Shown piece after piece: positions 10,115 to 20,349 of a DNA stretch of 64,000 nt (positions within the stretch are counted from its first letter, which is position 1; each line of letters begins with the position of its first letter). The position numbers and the translations under genes were made by a program. Source of the DNA: Girardinichthys multiradiatus (taxonomy: Eukaryota; Chordata; Actinopteri; Cyprinodontiformes; Goodeidae); contig NC_061816.1 in NCBI RefSeq assembly GCF_021462225.1, positions 12,177,390-12,241,389 on the forward strand. Direction: 5' to 3'. The notes beneath the pieces were generated by a model. It was not told the origin of the DNA. It made no database searches and worked only from the letters and a program-made list of their open reading frames with translations.

Positions 10115-13055
10115 GTTAGCGACTGTTCTTGTTGGAATTACCGTGAATTATAAATGGTTATTTGGTTATTTTTTTTCTATAAAAACCTAATACTGAAAAT
10201 GAAATATATCTCTTAAACACATTACAGGAAACCGGTGTCATACCGGGAGCTATTCAATGCTAGCCAGCTAATATTAGCTATGTAACTCAATTAAAAACAC
10301 GTATAATCTAAGCATTTGACCTTAGGACCATTAACAACCTGAAATATAAATGTTCCTCCGGTCAACACAGCAGGGCAGGACGACCCAGACAGCGAAGACG
10401 AGGTCTATGAGGTGGTGGACCTCACCGAGTACGCCCGGAGGCACCAGTGGTGGAGCCGGGTCTTTGGGAACAACTCTGGGCCGATTGCTGAGAAGTATTC
10501 CGTGGCTACCCAGATCATGATGGGAGGGGTGACTGGCTGGTAAGGATTTTATGTGATAGACTTTTAAAGTGGAAGAAAGAGAATGCATGGTTTTCAAAAA
10601 TGTCAATAAAAATCCAAATTTATATTCAGCTCCCATTATTCTGATACCCCTCAATAAAATACAGTGCAACAAAGTTTGTCATAAGCCATGCAGAGGTGCG
10701 CCCAAACCTGAACTTGTTGGCCTACACGCTAAACTATATGGGAAGTGGAAGTGCAACATGGCACATCACCTGAACACACCATCCCACTGTGAAACATGGT
10801 GCTCTCATGGAAGGGATATTCTCAAGGTATAACCTTAAAAAGTATTTAAGTAAAATCATTATAATGCATTTTTAAAATGTGTCCACTGTCTTTCTTGTAA
10901 GTGAGGGGAAAAATAGTTGCCCATCTTTCAGGCAGCTGGCCAGCACTGTATAGGAACAGATGAGGGATGAACAGCACTCTTTTACTTTAGGCTGTGTGTA
11001 TTCATAAGGGATCTAGAGCTTTCTCAGCACTTTCTGTATTTCTTTCTGCATTTTATAATGTAGGGATAATGTATGGTTTCATATTTTTGTTGTTTTGGAG
11101 CCATAACTATTAAAAAACCTCACTGCACCTTGATACTGGTAACTGGCCCATGCATAGTGGTGGCAGCATCATGCTGTGGGGATGTGTTTCTTCAGCCTGG
11201 ACCGGGAAGTTGTAATTAAATGATGGATGGAGCTCAACACAGCTTCTCACAGGACAGTGACTCTAAACCTGCCACCAGAACTAAAGTGGAATGGTTTAGA
11301 TCAAAATATGTTCATGTGTTTAGAATGGCCCAGTCAAAGTTCAGATGTTTTTAAAAGCCAGCTGATTTTGTTCTACCAGGCTTTTATGTCAGGATATTAT
11401 TGTGCTTTTTATGCTGGCTTGTTTTAATACTATGTATAACTTAAATGTGATTTATGTTGTACAACACTTTGTGTCTGTAAAGGGCGCTTTATAAATGTAG
11501 GTCTATTACAATAAATCCGAAGAACCAACCCACCCCCGTATCTATCAACCTGTCCAGGTGCGCCGGCTATGTTTTCCAGAGGGTCGGGAAGATAGCGGCG
11601 ACTGCCATCGGTGGAGGGTTCCTTCTTTTACAGGTGAGACCATGGAGACGACCAGTTTATGTTGACCTTAGCTAAACAGTTGCCATGTCCTTTGTAAGAC
11701 TGAGATTTGGCCAGCTTCATTGAGGAGTGAAGTGGCCAGCTGCACAGCATGCTGCTCGATCGGTCCTCTCTTCACAGCAGAAAGACGAGCTTTGTGTGAG
11801 CTGGCGCTGGGTGGACACAAGCCATCTGGGCGCATACATTGCATTGCTCTCATATCAGTCCATTATTTTGTCTGTTAAAGCATTCCTAGCTATGTTTCAC
11901 ATGTAGATCAAAAAGACTCCAACTCAGTCTTCAGAAGTAAGGGATTTCAAGTTCTGTAGTTTTGCAGGTCACATATTTAAAGCCTGAGCTGAAAAAAAAG
12001 GTGTAGAAACCGTGTTAAAACATTAAAGACTGGATTTTGTTTATCACATAGAGTCTGTCGCCCAAAGTTTACTTCTAACTGTGAATGTCATCTCAGGGGG
12101 ATCTCTCTAAATAAATAAAAAAAAATCGAAGAAACTGCTGTATTAACACTGGGCTGTGAATTATTCTTGCAGATTGCCAATCACAGTGGTTACGTGCAGG
12201 TGGACTGGAAAAAAGTGGAGAAGGATGTAAACAAAGCAAAGAAGCACCTAAAGAAGAAAGCAAACAAAGCAGCCCCTGAAATAAACACATTCATTGAGGA
12301 GGTAAAGGTACCTGGAACAAAGCTTGCTCTTTCTTTATCACCCATGCCCCCATTTTTTAAAATTATTCCTATTTTTCACATTTTTGCCATTCCTACACAT
12401 TTACATCAGAATTTGATATGTGTGTTTACCGGAAACCCAGTCACAGATCATTGTCTGCATTTTGGGTCACATCACCCACTGGAACACAAGCAGCGCGTTA
12501 TCAGAACTCGAGATATCGGGCGGACAAAATCCTGCCCAATGCAGATGTAAAACAAAAAGGTCGGTCAATAAAGCGGACAGAGAAGATGGAGATACAGAGA
12601 CACTGTCTTTCCATATGTGGCAGGAGGTTCTGAGAAGCTCCGGAGAATTTTCTCAAAATACAACAAACTGGTTCGTCCCAAGGACAGAGCACCCAAAGCA
12701 AAGTTGAGCGGTGTTGTGTACACCGTCCCGTGCAGCGAGGATTGCTCCCACTTCTACATCGGAGAAAGCCTCTTGTAGTTGCCTCGACTGAGAATCTTAA
12801 TAGAGGTGTTCTGGTTGCTCCATCTGAAACAAAGCAGCGCCCTCTAGTGTTATGTTTTAACATCTACATCACGGCTCAGAAAAAACAAAAGAAACCAGTA
12901 CAAAATATTACTTGATTTAGAAAACCTTCTTTTTGTTCTCCTGTTGGCTTATTCTGGTCTTTTCCCCTTTCATGCAGGCCACAGATTTCATAAAGAGGAA
13001 CATCGTCCTGTCCAGCGGGTTTGTTGGCGGCTTCTTTTTGGGACTGGCCTCCTGA
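10090..13055 (+). CDS. fundc1: fundc1, FUN14 domain-containing mitophagy receptor
   Basis: Outer mitochondrial membrane receptor that binds LC3 for hypoxia-induced mitophagy. Coding exons: 10090-10114, 10371-10539, 11558-11633, 12173-12301, 12978-13055; all introns are GT-AG and frame is kept, giving 158 residues (human 155). The N-terminus has an acidic stretch and the LIR core YEVV (residues 21-24; human YEVL). It is followed by [12 protein letters not shown], then [19 protein letters not shown] and [14 protein letters not shown] (FUN14 transmembrane segments). A charged loop ([14 protein letters not shown]) precedes the terminal helix ending GGFFLGLAS. The residue matching human Ser17, the ULK1 site, is Val20; the CK2-site serine (human Ser13) is kept as Ser16 with acidic residues after it. 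The YEV(V/L)[12 protein letters not shown] block favours fundc1 over fundc2. Confidence 0.96.
10371..10539 (+). CDS. fundc1: fundc1 coding exon 2 (tandem acceptor)
   Basis: The acceptor is a CAGCAG tandem: splicing after the first CAG starts the exon at 10371 (REAGQDD), after the second at 10374 (REGQDD), both in frame. Carries the LIR (YEVV) and the start of the FUN14 domain. Donor GTAAGG after GGCTG. Confidence 0.93.
10680..11360 (+). mobile_element. Decayed Tc1-like transposon in fundc1 intron 2
   Basis: Contains scattered pieces typical of Tc1-like transposase regions: a GTGAAACATGGT block at 10790, GGTGGCAGCATCATGCTGTGGGGATG at 11159-11184 (GGSIMLWG), ACAGGACAGTGACTC (QDSDS) near 11248 and GAATGGCCCAGTCAAAG (EWPSQS-like) near 11323. 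Interrupted by unrelated sequence and full of frameshifts. Confidence 0.6.
11558..11633 (+). CDS. fundc1: fundc1 coding exon 3
   Basis: Acceptor CTGTCCAG, donor GTGAGA; encodes [20 protein letters not shown] then GFLLLQ, a membrane segment of the FUN14 domain. Confidence 0.95.
12173..12301 (+). CDS. fundc1: fundc1 coding exon 4
   Basis: Acceptor ATTCTTGCAG, donor GTAAAG; encodes [19 protein letters not shown] and the Lys-rich loop to [10 protein letters not shown]. Phase 0 at both ends. Confidence 0.95.
12302..12625. other. fundc1 intron 4, unassigned
   Basis: No exon. The part next to 12626 may be a decayed upstream portion of the Penelope-like fragment, but I see no reliable protein match. 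Confidence 0.4.
12626..12778 (+). pseudogene. Penelope-like element fragment, GIY-YIG endonuclease domain
   Basis: In fundc1 intron 4. The frame starting at 12626 reads [20 protein letters not shown], then [15 protein letters not shown], then FYIGES before a TAG at 12776-12778. The SGVVYxVPC...YIGE arrangement, preceded by KLRRIFSK and a VRPKDR linker, is the hallmark of the C-terminal GIY-YIG endonuclease of Penelope-like retroelements. Sequence after the stop (about 12779-12830, ENLNRG) resembles the end of the same domain, implying an internal deletion. It is a dead fragment, with no reverse transcriptase nearby. Confidence 0.75.
12978..13055 (+). CDS. fundc1: fundc1 coding exon 5 with stop
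   Basis: Acceptor TTTCATGCAG; encodes [20 protein letters not shown] then LGLAS and TGA at 13053-13055. It follows the human C-terminus closely. Confidence 0.95.
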   Translation, partial: ATDFIKRNIVLSSGFVGGFFLGLAS

Positions 13056-13312
13056 AGCTGCCGCCGCTGCCCACACTTCATCTCCCTTTTACTGTGAATC
13101 TCATCACTACATTGCTCTCCATTGTTTACCTCTGATTTATCACATAATGAAGTGAGAGAATGGATCAAATATATCTAGGCATGATCTGTTGTGACAGTGG
13201 CGTTCCTGCTTTTTCCAAGTGTTTTTCCCAGTAGAATTTGAAATTGGCTGGTGTGGGTACCATTGTAAATATTCTGACAAATTCTCTTCAGAATTGTACA
13301 TATTTCATACAC

Positions 13313-13318
13313 AATAAA
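13313..13318 (+). terminator. fundc1 poly(A) signal AATAAA
   Basis: First canonical AATAAA downstream of the fundc1 stop, giving a 3' UTR of about 280 nt. Confidence 0.65.
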
Positions 13319-13850
13319 AGGAGTGGGAACATGTTGCCAAATGCCCAACTAATCCCAATAATTACTTTTTTATTCAGCTGGAAGATTTAGAATACGTTCA
13401 AAGCATGTAAGTAAAAAAATACTGCTTGGAAAAGGTTGTTTTCTTGGGAAGATGCATTTTCACACAGAACAGCGTGATCAAAATGCTTTTTAATGACTTT
13501 ATTGAGTTCAGATTTAAAACAAAATGAAAGGCAACTTTGACCTATACGCCTCTTGTTATATTCTTAGTGTCTGTGTTGCAGTTTTATTACTTGCATTACT
13601 TATAGGAGTCAGTTGAGTTGCTTGAATTGTGTTTTTGCCTTTTATTTTGTCAAAGTGCAATAAGCTGTCGTATTATTTTTTGTTCTTGTGGACAGAACTT
13701 CAACCAGTGCTGTTTTTTGCTGCTTGTTTGTATCCAACATTATTTTGATAATACTGTTTGCATTTAATTAGTGTCTTTTGGAATAAATATCCCTCAAACT
13801 GATAATGCCTTAAAGTCTGCTTTTAAAAAATAAAAAATCATGTATTTGGG
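13319..13850. other. Intergenic, no gene seen
   Basis: AT-rich 3' flank of fundc1. A later AATAAA near 13783 could serve as a distal poly(A) signal. Confidence 0.4.
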
Positions 13851-14700
13851 CACCAATCAGAACATTTACGTACACCTCTAACGAAAAAATGTGTTTGATT
13901 GGAAGAAATTGTGCTCATACATTTCTAGGTTTAGTATTACACGCGCATATTGCTTATAAACAGGTGGTCCTTATTTAAGTTCAAAGGCAGAAAAATGTGG
14001 TAAATGGTCGTTATGGTGCATGATTGGGTTGCAGAGAGGAGTAGATATATACAAACTCCCCAAAATGAAAGCCTGCTCAGCTGACAAAATCCAAAATGCT
14101 TTAAAATGGAAAACAAAACCAGAAGGATGGGGAAAAAAAACAGAACATTTGAATGTATTAAAGAAGTGTTTGGGTTGAAGAACACATGGACTGGCCTAAA
14201 GAATTATTCTGCAACAGATTAAAGCAAGATTGTTCCTTTTGGGTCTAAATGCATTAGATAGTTTGTCAGATGATCCCCAAACACTGAATTAAAGCCATGG
14301 TGCCCTGTGAAGCATGGTGACCCCAGCATCATCAAATGAGATGTTTCTGTTGATCACCTATTTATCACACACTGGGAATCATAGACCAATTTAAATACAT
14401 CCAAATACTTTAAATGGTTGTGTTGCAGTATAACGGGGGAATACCCTTAAGTTGAGTGTTTAACAGGACAATGACCCCATACACACCAGTAAGGAAACGT
14501 CTTGGTTCCAGACCTTCAAAGTTAACATTATGGAGTGGCCGTTTCAATCCCTTGATCTTTGTCCAACAAAAAATCTTAAGTTACATCAAACATGCTTTTT
14601 TAAGGTAAATGTGAAGAAATAGTGAAATGTAGTCGTATTATCCTGGACTGGAATACCGCCAAAAATTGGTCGACTTCATGCAATACAGATGTGAATCATC
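13851..14700 (+). mobile_element. Decayed Tc1-like transposon
   Basis: Recognisable pieces on the plus strand: GTGAAGCATGGTGACCCCAGCATCATC near 14310 (a decayed KHGGGSI block), GGACAATGACCCCATACACACC near 14466 (QDNDPxHT), and TGGAGTGGCCGTTTCAATC near 14531 (EWPxQSxDLxP). Multiple frameshifts; no terminal repeats assigned. Confidence 0.6.
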
Positions 14701-14734
14701 GGTGTTGAAAAATGTTAGTTTAGTGACTTAATTT

Positions 14735-14896
14735 GTTTTGATTTTAATCAGCTGGAGAAAACGATGGCACATCCACACATTGATATGTTCTATGCATCTC
14801 GCCAACGCTTGAATAGGTTCAGAATCACCTGATGACATTGTAATGTAGAGCTGTGTATCATCTGCGTAGTTATGGTGCCGTATTTTATGATCTAAG
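14735..14896 (-). mobile_element. LINE reverse-transcriptase fragment, antisense
   Basis: Minus-strand translation gives [18 protein letters not shown] followed by [17 protein letters not shown], the palm-domain YADD catalytic box of an L2/Jockey-group reverse transcriptase. Its residues differ from the [16 protein letters not shown] of the plus-strand LINE at 24116-25621, so it is a second subfamily, in inverted orientation directly next to L2 copy A. Confidence 0.8.
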
Positions 14897-16302
14897 CTGT
14901 TCCTAACAGAGCACTTCGTTCTCAGACTGCAGGTTTACTGGTGGTTCCTAGAGTCTCTACAAGTAGAATGGGAGGCAGATCCTTTAGTTATCAGGCTCCT
15001 CTCCTGTGGAACAAGCTCCCAGTTTTAGTCCGTGAGGCAGACACCCTGTCTACTTTTAAGGCTAGGCTTAAAACTTTCCTTTTTGATAAAGCTTATAGTT
15101 AGAGTGACTTAGTTTATCCTGAGCTATCTTCCTTATTTTTACCTCCGTCTTCTTCCCTCCCTGTTGGTTGGAGTAAGGGGGAGTCAGGTTTAGCCTAAAT
15201 CGGCTCAGTTATGGTTAAGGTGCAAACACACCCTCCATTTCTGCTACCTGTATGACCCCTTCTCTTTTCCAATGGTTATAATCAGTCTGACAGAGAGATG
15301 TATCCCAATTGTTGTGGTTTTTAGTATAACAATGACCATCAGAGGGACCCTTTGTGGGGTTCCTTGAGACGACATTGTTGTAAATAAGCGCCGTTTAACT
15401 AAATAATCTGAACTGAAACTATCTGTGTAGTTATGCTGCTATAGGCTTAGGCTGCTGGAGGACATAATGACCACTTTCACCCTCTTCGCTACATTCTCAC
15501 ACTACTCTCCAATTTTGCTTTGTTTGCTGTTATTTCAGCTTTTAACTTTGTTCTCTCTTTTCTCTTCCTAGAAGCTACACCTGGCCTGACTCTGTGTCTG
15601 CCTGTGACACCTTTCTGGAGAGGGGAATCGTCCAAGCTTCTGCTGGCAACAACTTAATGCTCACCCTCTACCGATGATCCACATAGCCCTGTCTTTTAGT
15701 GTTTAACCCTTTCTCTCTCCTAGACATAGCGATTGACTGAGCTTTTACTGTAACTAATTATATGTGCTCTCTTTCAGACTCTAACCTTGAAAACTGGCTC
15801 AGACGTTTATCTGTTCTTTCTTTCTAGGTGAAACGCCTAAAGGAGCTACATCCATTAACATTTACTTTTCCTTCCCATAGAAAGTACTCCTGGATCAGTG
15901 CTTCTTTGTTTTCTTTGTGTCTCTGCTCTGTTCTCTCAAACCCCCAGTCGGTCGTGGCAGATGGCCGCTCACACTGAGCCTGGTTCTGCTGGAGGTTTCT
16001 TCCTGTTAAAAGGGAGTTTTTCCTCTCCACTGTCGCTACATGCATGCTCAGTATGAGTGATTGCTGCAAAGTCAACGCCAGTGACTGTCCACTGTCTCTA
16101 CATGCTCATCTGGGAGGAGTGAATGCTGCAAGTCACTGACTCGATGCAATCTGCTGGGTTTCCTTACTCAGAAAAACTTTTTATCCAATTTGAATAAAAA
16201 GCTAACTCCGACTGCACTGTTCAATGGTTAGGACTAATTGGAATGTGAAGTGCCTTGAGACGACATGTGTTGTGAATTGGCGCTATATAAATAAAACTGA
16301 AT
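14897..16302 (+). mobile_element. L2-like LINE copy A, 5'-truncated 3' end
   Basis: Homologous to 25548-26892: it starts within the last codons of the reverse-transcriptase ORF (GTTCCTAACAGAGCACTTCG), keeps the terminal coding stretch without the stop seen at 25619, reaches the natural TAG near 15102, and has about 1.2 kb of 3' UTR ending GCGCTATATAAATAAAACTGAAT. Head-truncated, as is usual for LINE insertion. Confidence 0.88.
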
Positions 16303-17876
16303 GGAAACACCTGACAAAAGGGAGGGGTTTATTATTTGAATCAAATCAGACGCTATGACAGGCAAAACTTTATTAAAGGATGCTATGGGTAAAACATCCC
16401 AAAAATGCAGGCAATGCATTTTAGCCTGTCAGCCTAATGACTTTAAAGAACAAATTTGATAACTTTTTGTTTTGATTTGGTTTATGATACAATGTGTTCC
16501 CAATGCATCCGCATGTGTGAAAATGAAAGTTAAATGGCAAAAACTGAAAGGACATTCATGTCCATGAGGGTGAGTACCTGCCGGACCAGAACTGTACGCA
16601 TGTAGTTAGAACTTTTAATCAATACTGAAAGTCAATGAAGGCTTGAGTTTGGACCTTTTTTTAGTTTTTACCTAATGAATGGACCTCATGGTTAGTCCTC
16701 ACATGAAGTCTTCCCCTCATGGCCATCTCTTTATTCTAGAAAAAGTTCTCCACTTGTCCACGCGTAAAATGTTCTGAATTGGAATGATTCTGTATTCATC
16801 AACAGTGATTTTTCTGTGGATCTCCAGGTTTCTAAGTGGCCAAATTATTAACACATTCCTAATACCAGCAACATCTCAAATTGAATTGCTTGTTTTATTT
16901 GAGCCATCGTTATTGACCCCTTACGAACTAAAACCAAATTTGCAGACTTCTGAATCCATATTCAAATTATAAATGGAGAGGTTTACCATTAACCTACTCC
17001 AAATATTTCTACAGTTCAAATATTGAAAACGTTAAAAACCACAGACATGGAAATAAAAGGAAAGGGCAGAGGGATGATAGAGAACAAATGGATGGATGGA
17101 TACACAAATGACAGAAGGATTGATTATGGATAAATGACTGATGGATAGATGGTCAAACGTTTAAACAATAATCCTCCAAAATTTAACCTTTTCCCATCCA
17201 GACCTGAAAAATATATCCAGACATCATAAGAACCCCCTGAAGCCACATCCTGGATGAGATAGAAGAAGAAAAATAAAAACCATACAATCCTTATTTCCTT
17301 TTATGTATACCAACAAAACACAGAAATACACAAACTAGAACACAAATCTCCTCATTTACAAGGTGGGGAACTAAGGAAGCTTTGACAGCTAAAGACGTAT
17401 CTGTGGAACACCAGGATGGTTCCTCGTCACTCGTCATAATTATGAGCTAACTTAATTCTTCTGAAGGTGCAGGTCGGAAACAAAAAAACTAAAAGGAAAA
17501 AAGAATCGTTTGATTTTATTTATATTTGCAATAAAAAAAAAAAACAAAAAAAAAAACACAAGTAGAGTCTGTATTTTCTGGTGGTGAAGGTTAAAGTAAA
17601 CGGATCCTTGTGGTCAATAAAGGTCTGTCCATGTATCGTAGTCAGATGGGCATTTTGAGAAAGGCAATTTCTGTCAGTAGACTCAGGGTGTTAATTAGAT
17701 ATCTGCTATTGGAAATCTGAAATGAAAGAAGACAAACAGCCTTAAGCATAAACATAGTTAAAAGTAAAACTATATCCTAGTGTAAGGTTTTATCTAAGAT
17801 TATCTGACACATGGCAAAGCCTTTTTTAGCCATCAGTTACAACCAACCTCAGCTCAAAAGTTTGTAATTATGTACC
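16303..17876. other. Intergenic, no gene seen
   Basis: AT-rich; a short imperfect ATGG repeat near 17085-17155 and an A-rich run near 17530-17560. No exon recognised. Confidence 0.5.
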
Positions 17877-18371
17877 CTACTGGTCAAAGATTTTAGACAC
17901 ACTTTCTCATTTAATGGTTTTCTTTATGTTTATGACTATTTACATTGTACGTAGATTCTCACTGAAGGCATCAAAACTGTGAATGAACACATATGTAATT
18001 ATGTAGTCAACGAAAAATTGTAAAATAACTTCAAATATGTTTTATATTTTAAGATTCCTTAAAGTAGCCGCCCTTTGCTGTACTGACTGAAATATTAACC
18101 TTCGGCCGTCTCTCATTGAACCTCTTGGAAGTTCTTTCAAGACTCTTTGGAAAACCATTTCAGGTGACCACCTCATGAAGCTCATGGAGAGAGCCAAGCA
18201 GATTTGACAGAATCTAAAATATAAAGATTTAAAGTTATTTCACACTTTTTGTTTCCATGTGTGTTTATTCATAGCTTTGTTTCCTTTGGTGAGAATATAC
18301 AATGTAAATAATCATCAAAATAAAGAGACCCATTAAGTGAGAAAGTGTATCTAAAACGTTTGACCGGTAGT
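17877..18371. mobile_element. Tc1-type MITE with inverted repeats
   Basis: The left end TACTGGTCAAAGATTTTAGA and continuing CACACTTTCTCATTTAATGG pairs with the right end, whose complement reads CTACCGGTCAAACGTTTTAG then ATACACTTTCTCACTTAATGG, giving TIRs of over 40 bp. About 495 bp, no coding capacity, TA-type ends. Confidence 0.75.
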
Positions 18372-19662
18372 GTGCATGGAAGGTCAGGAAGGGTTTAAAG
18401 CCGGAAAGGTGCTGAAATTCATCGGTATCAGCCCTAATTGGGTCCTAATTGGTCAACACAATGGCAAAAATATATACTGAACACTTCAACGCTTTTTTGT
18501 TTCTTTATGAATTAGATGGAGGCACTGGCATCAAAGTTCTCCCCAGATATCAGTAACAAGCCAAGTAATCCACACATATAAAGATATCAAAACAAATGCA
18601 ATTGAAATGTAATTATGTGTAATAAAATGTAATGAAATCAAACAAATATTCATTGATTTAGAAATACAAGCTTAGAAAAGAAACTAGATGAAATCTGACA
18701 GTCATTAGGAAGAAATCCTGCTCTTGATGGGTGAAAATTAATATGAGCTGGTTCTGTCCACATACATAAGCTTCTCATGGTGGGTAGAGGCACAGACCTC
18801 TAGTATATGGATGAAAAATCCTGCCGTAACTAGGGAATACATACAGTAATAAATCAAAGACTAATACTTACTGGGGTAAAACGTAGCAAGACATAAATTA
18901 GTGCACCATTAAATGCAACAAAATAAAAAAAAAGATTCAATAATTGATTAATTAGATATAAATATATATTTCGGGAACTATATTTTACCTTTATTCAATA
19001 CAAGTGAACTTCTTGCCGTTTTATTTTTCTCTAACCCTTTTATTTCTTTCATATTTATTACCACCCAAACATATTTAGAAACATGGTTTTACCTCAAAAA
19101 TATATTATTTTCCAAATCTTTCTACTGTGCTTTTTATATATCCCTGTTGTATTTTTTACCCAACAGATTTCCCTGAGCCCTTGTATTTCCGTCTTTCTTT
19201 TTTTACATTTCTTGGTCGCTGTATTGTCTTTTCCCCCTCAACATGCAGCTGGAAAGGTAAAACAGAATTAAAATAGAAAACATCCGAGCAATACATGCGA
19301 CTAGTTTCTCCATGCATGACAAAGCTGGTAGCTGTCATTATCAAAGGCGTTTCTACTAAGTACTAAATGCATTTCTATAAGCGGGTTAAACATTTATTAT
19401 CTGAGCAATACCAATTTATTACCCAAATGTCTAAATAACTTTTTTTCTTTCTTTATATGTGTGGATTATTATGGTTCTGACTCACATCTGGTGTAAATTT
19501 CATGTCATTTGTTAGTTAAAATGAATGAATGTGTTTGATACTTATGTTTCCTGCTATAGCCAGTGATTCGAAATTTTAGGAGCAGCAACTTTTTCTTCTA
19601 TAAGATCATCCTTTTTTCAGCATTGACAGATAACCTAATGCCTCAAACTTGCAAACTGCTAG
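18372..19662. other. Intergenic 3' of cenpl, no gene seen
   Basis: AT-rich, no recognisable exon or repeat boundary. Confidence 0.5.
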
Positions 19663-19675
19663 TTTATTGTTTATT
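19663..19675 (-). terminator. cenpl poly(A) signals (two AATAAA)
   Basis: On the minus strand two AATAAA hexamers (19668-19663 and 19675-19670) lie within 25 bases after the cenpl stop codon, indicating a very short 3' UTR and supporting this exon as terminal. Confidence 0.65.
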
Positions 19676-19686
19676 AGAGGCTTTCT

Positions 19687-20349
19687 TTACTTAATCTTAA
19701 GACCTAATGTGTGTTTTTTTTTTATTATTTTTAGAAAAATCTTTATAATATAGTTCCATTCGTGCCGGTACAATACCTTTATCCTGCCGCTGCGTTTGGC
19801 TGAGCCCAGGGCGGTTGACACTTGGGTCAGGTCCCCAGCTGAAAGGTCCACTCTGAAGTGTCTGTAAAAATGGCTCATGAGTCCCTGCATGAACCTCGTG
19901 ACCTCCTCGATATCAACGCATTCCTCCTCGTCCGCTCTCTTGCTTTTCTCCGGTGAATTCTTCCTCACGCTGTTCCACAGATCCAACGCATCGTCGGCGC
20001 TGACTGTGTAAGTCACATGTAGCGGTGGCACCACTGGGAGAGCCCAATGCATTTTCAAGCTCTGGACGTTGGATTCCATGTGGCAGTTGGTCCATAATGC
20101 AGCAAGCCACTGCAAACTGGTTTGACTGATTTCCAGGAGGCCAAAGCAACAGTCAAAGGTCCTCTGCAACCAATCTTTAACCAAAGAGGTGAAACCCTCG
20201 GCCCCTTTGCAGCCAAACAGAGGAAGACACGTGAAATCCTTCGAAAGCGAGCGCAGGTATTCTGGGTTACTGTTGATGCAGGACAGCCACCCGCTCCAAA
20301 CTGTCTTCTGTGGATCATCCTGCCTTGCAAACAAAGGCTTTGACTGTAC
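19687..20349 (-). CDS. cenpl: cenpl terminal coding exon
   Basis: Starts after CCTTCAAAG at 20349 (giving VQSKPLF) or six bases later after GTACAG at 20343 (giving SKPLF); both keep frame. Encodes most of the CENP-L domain and ends at TAA 19689-19687. An internal AAG|GTATTG near 19777 could be a cryptic donor, but the poly(A) signals just past the stop argue for reading through. Confidence 0.92.
   Translation of the reverse strand, partial: VQSKPLFARQDDPQKTVWSGWLSCINSNPEYLRSLSKDFTCLPLFGCKGAEGFTSLVKDWLQRTFDCCFGLLEISQTSLQWLAALWTNCHMESNVQSLKMHWALPVVPPLHVTYTVSADDALDLWNSVRKNSPEKSKRADEEECVDIEEVTRFMQGLMSHFYRHFRVDLSAGDLTQVSTALGSAKRSGRIKVLYRHEWNYIIKIFLKIIKKKHTLGLKIK

Noticed and set aside
15824..16075. 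83-codon minus-strand frame (also at 26457-26795 and 29837-30088) as a gene family
   Set aside because: It is antisense to the 3' UTR of L2-like LINE copies and repeats only because the LINE repeats.
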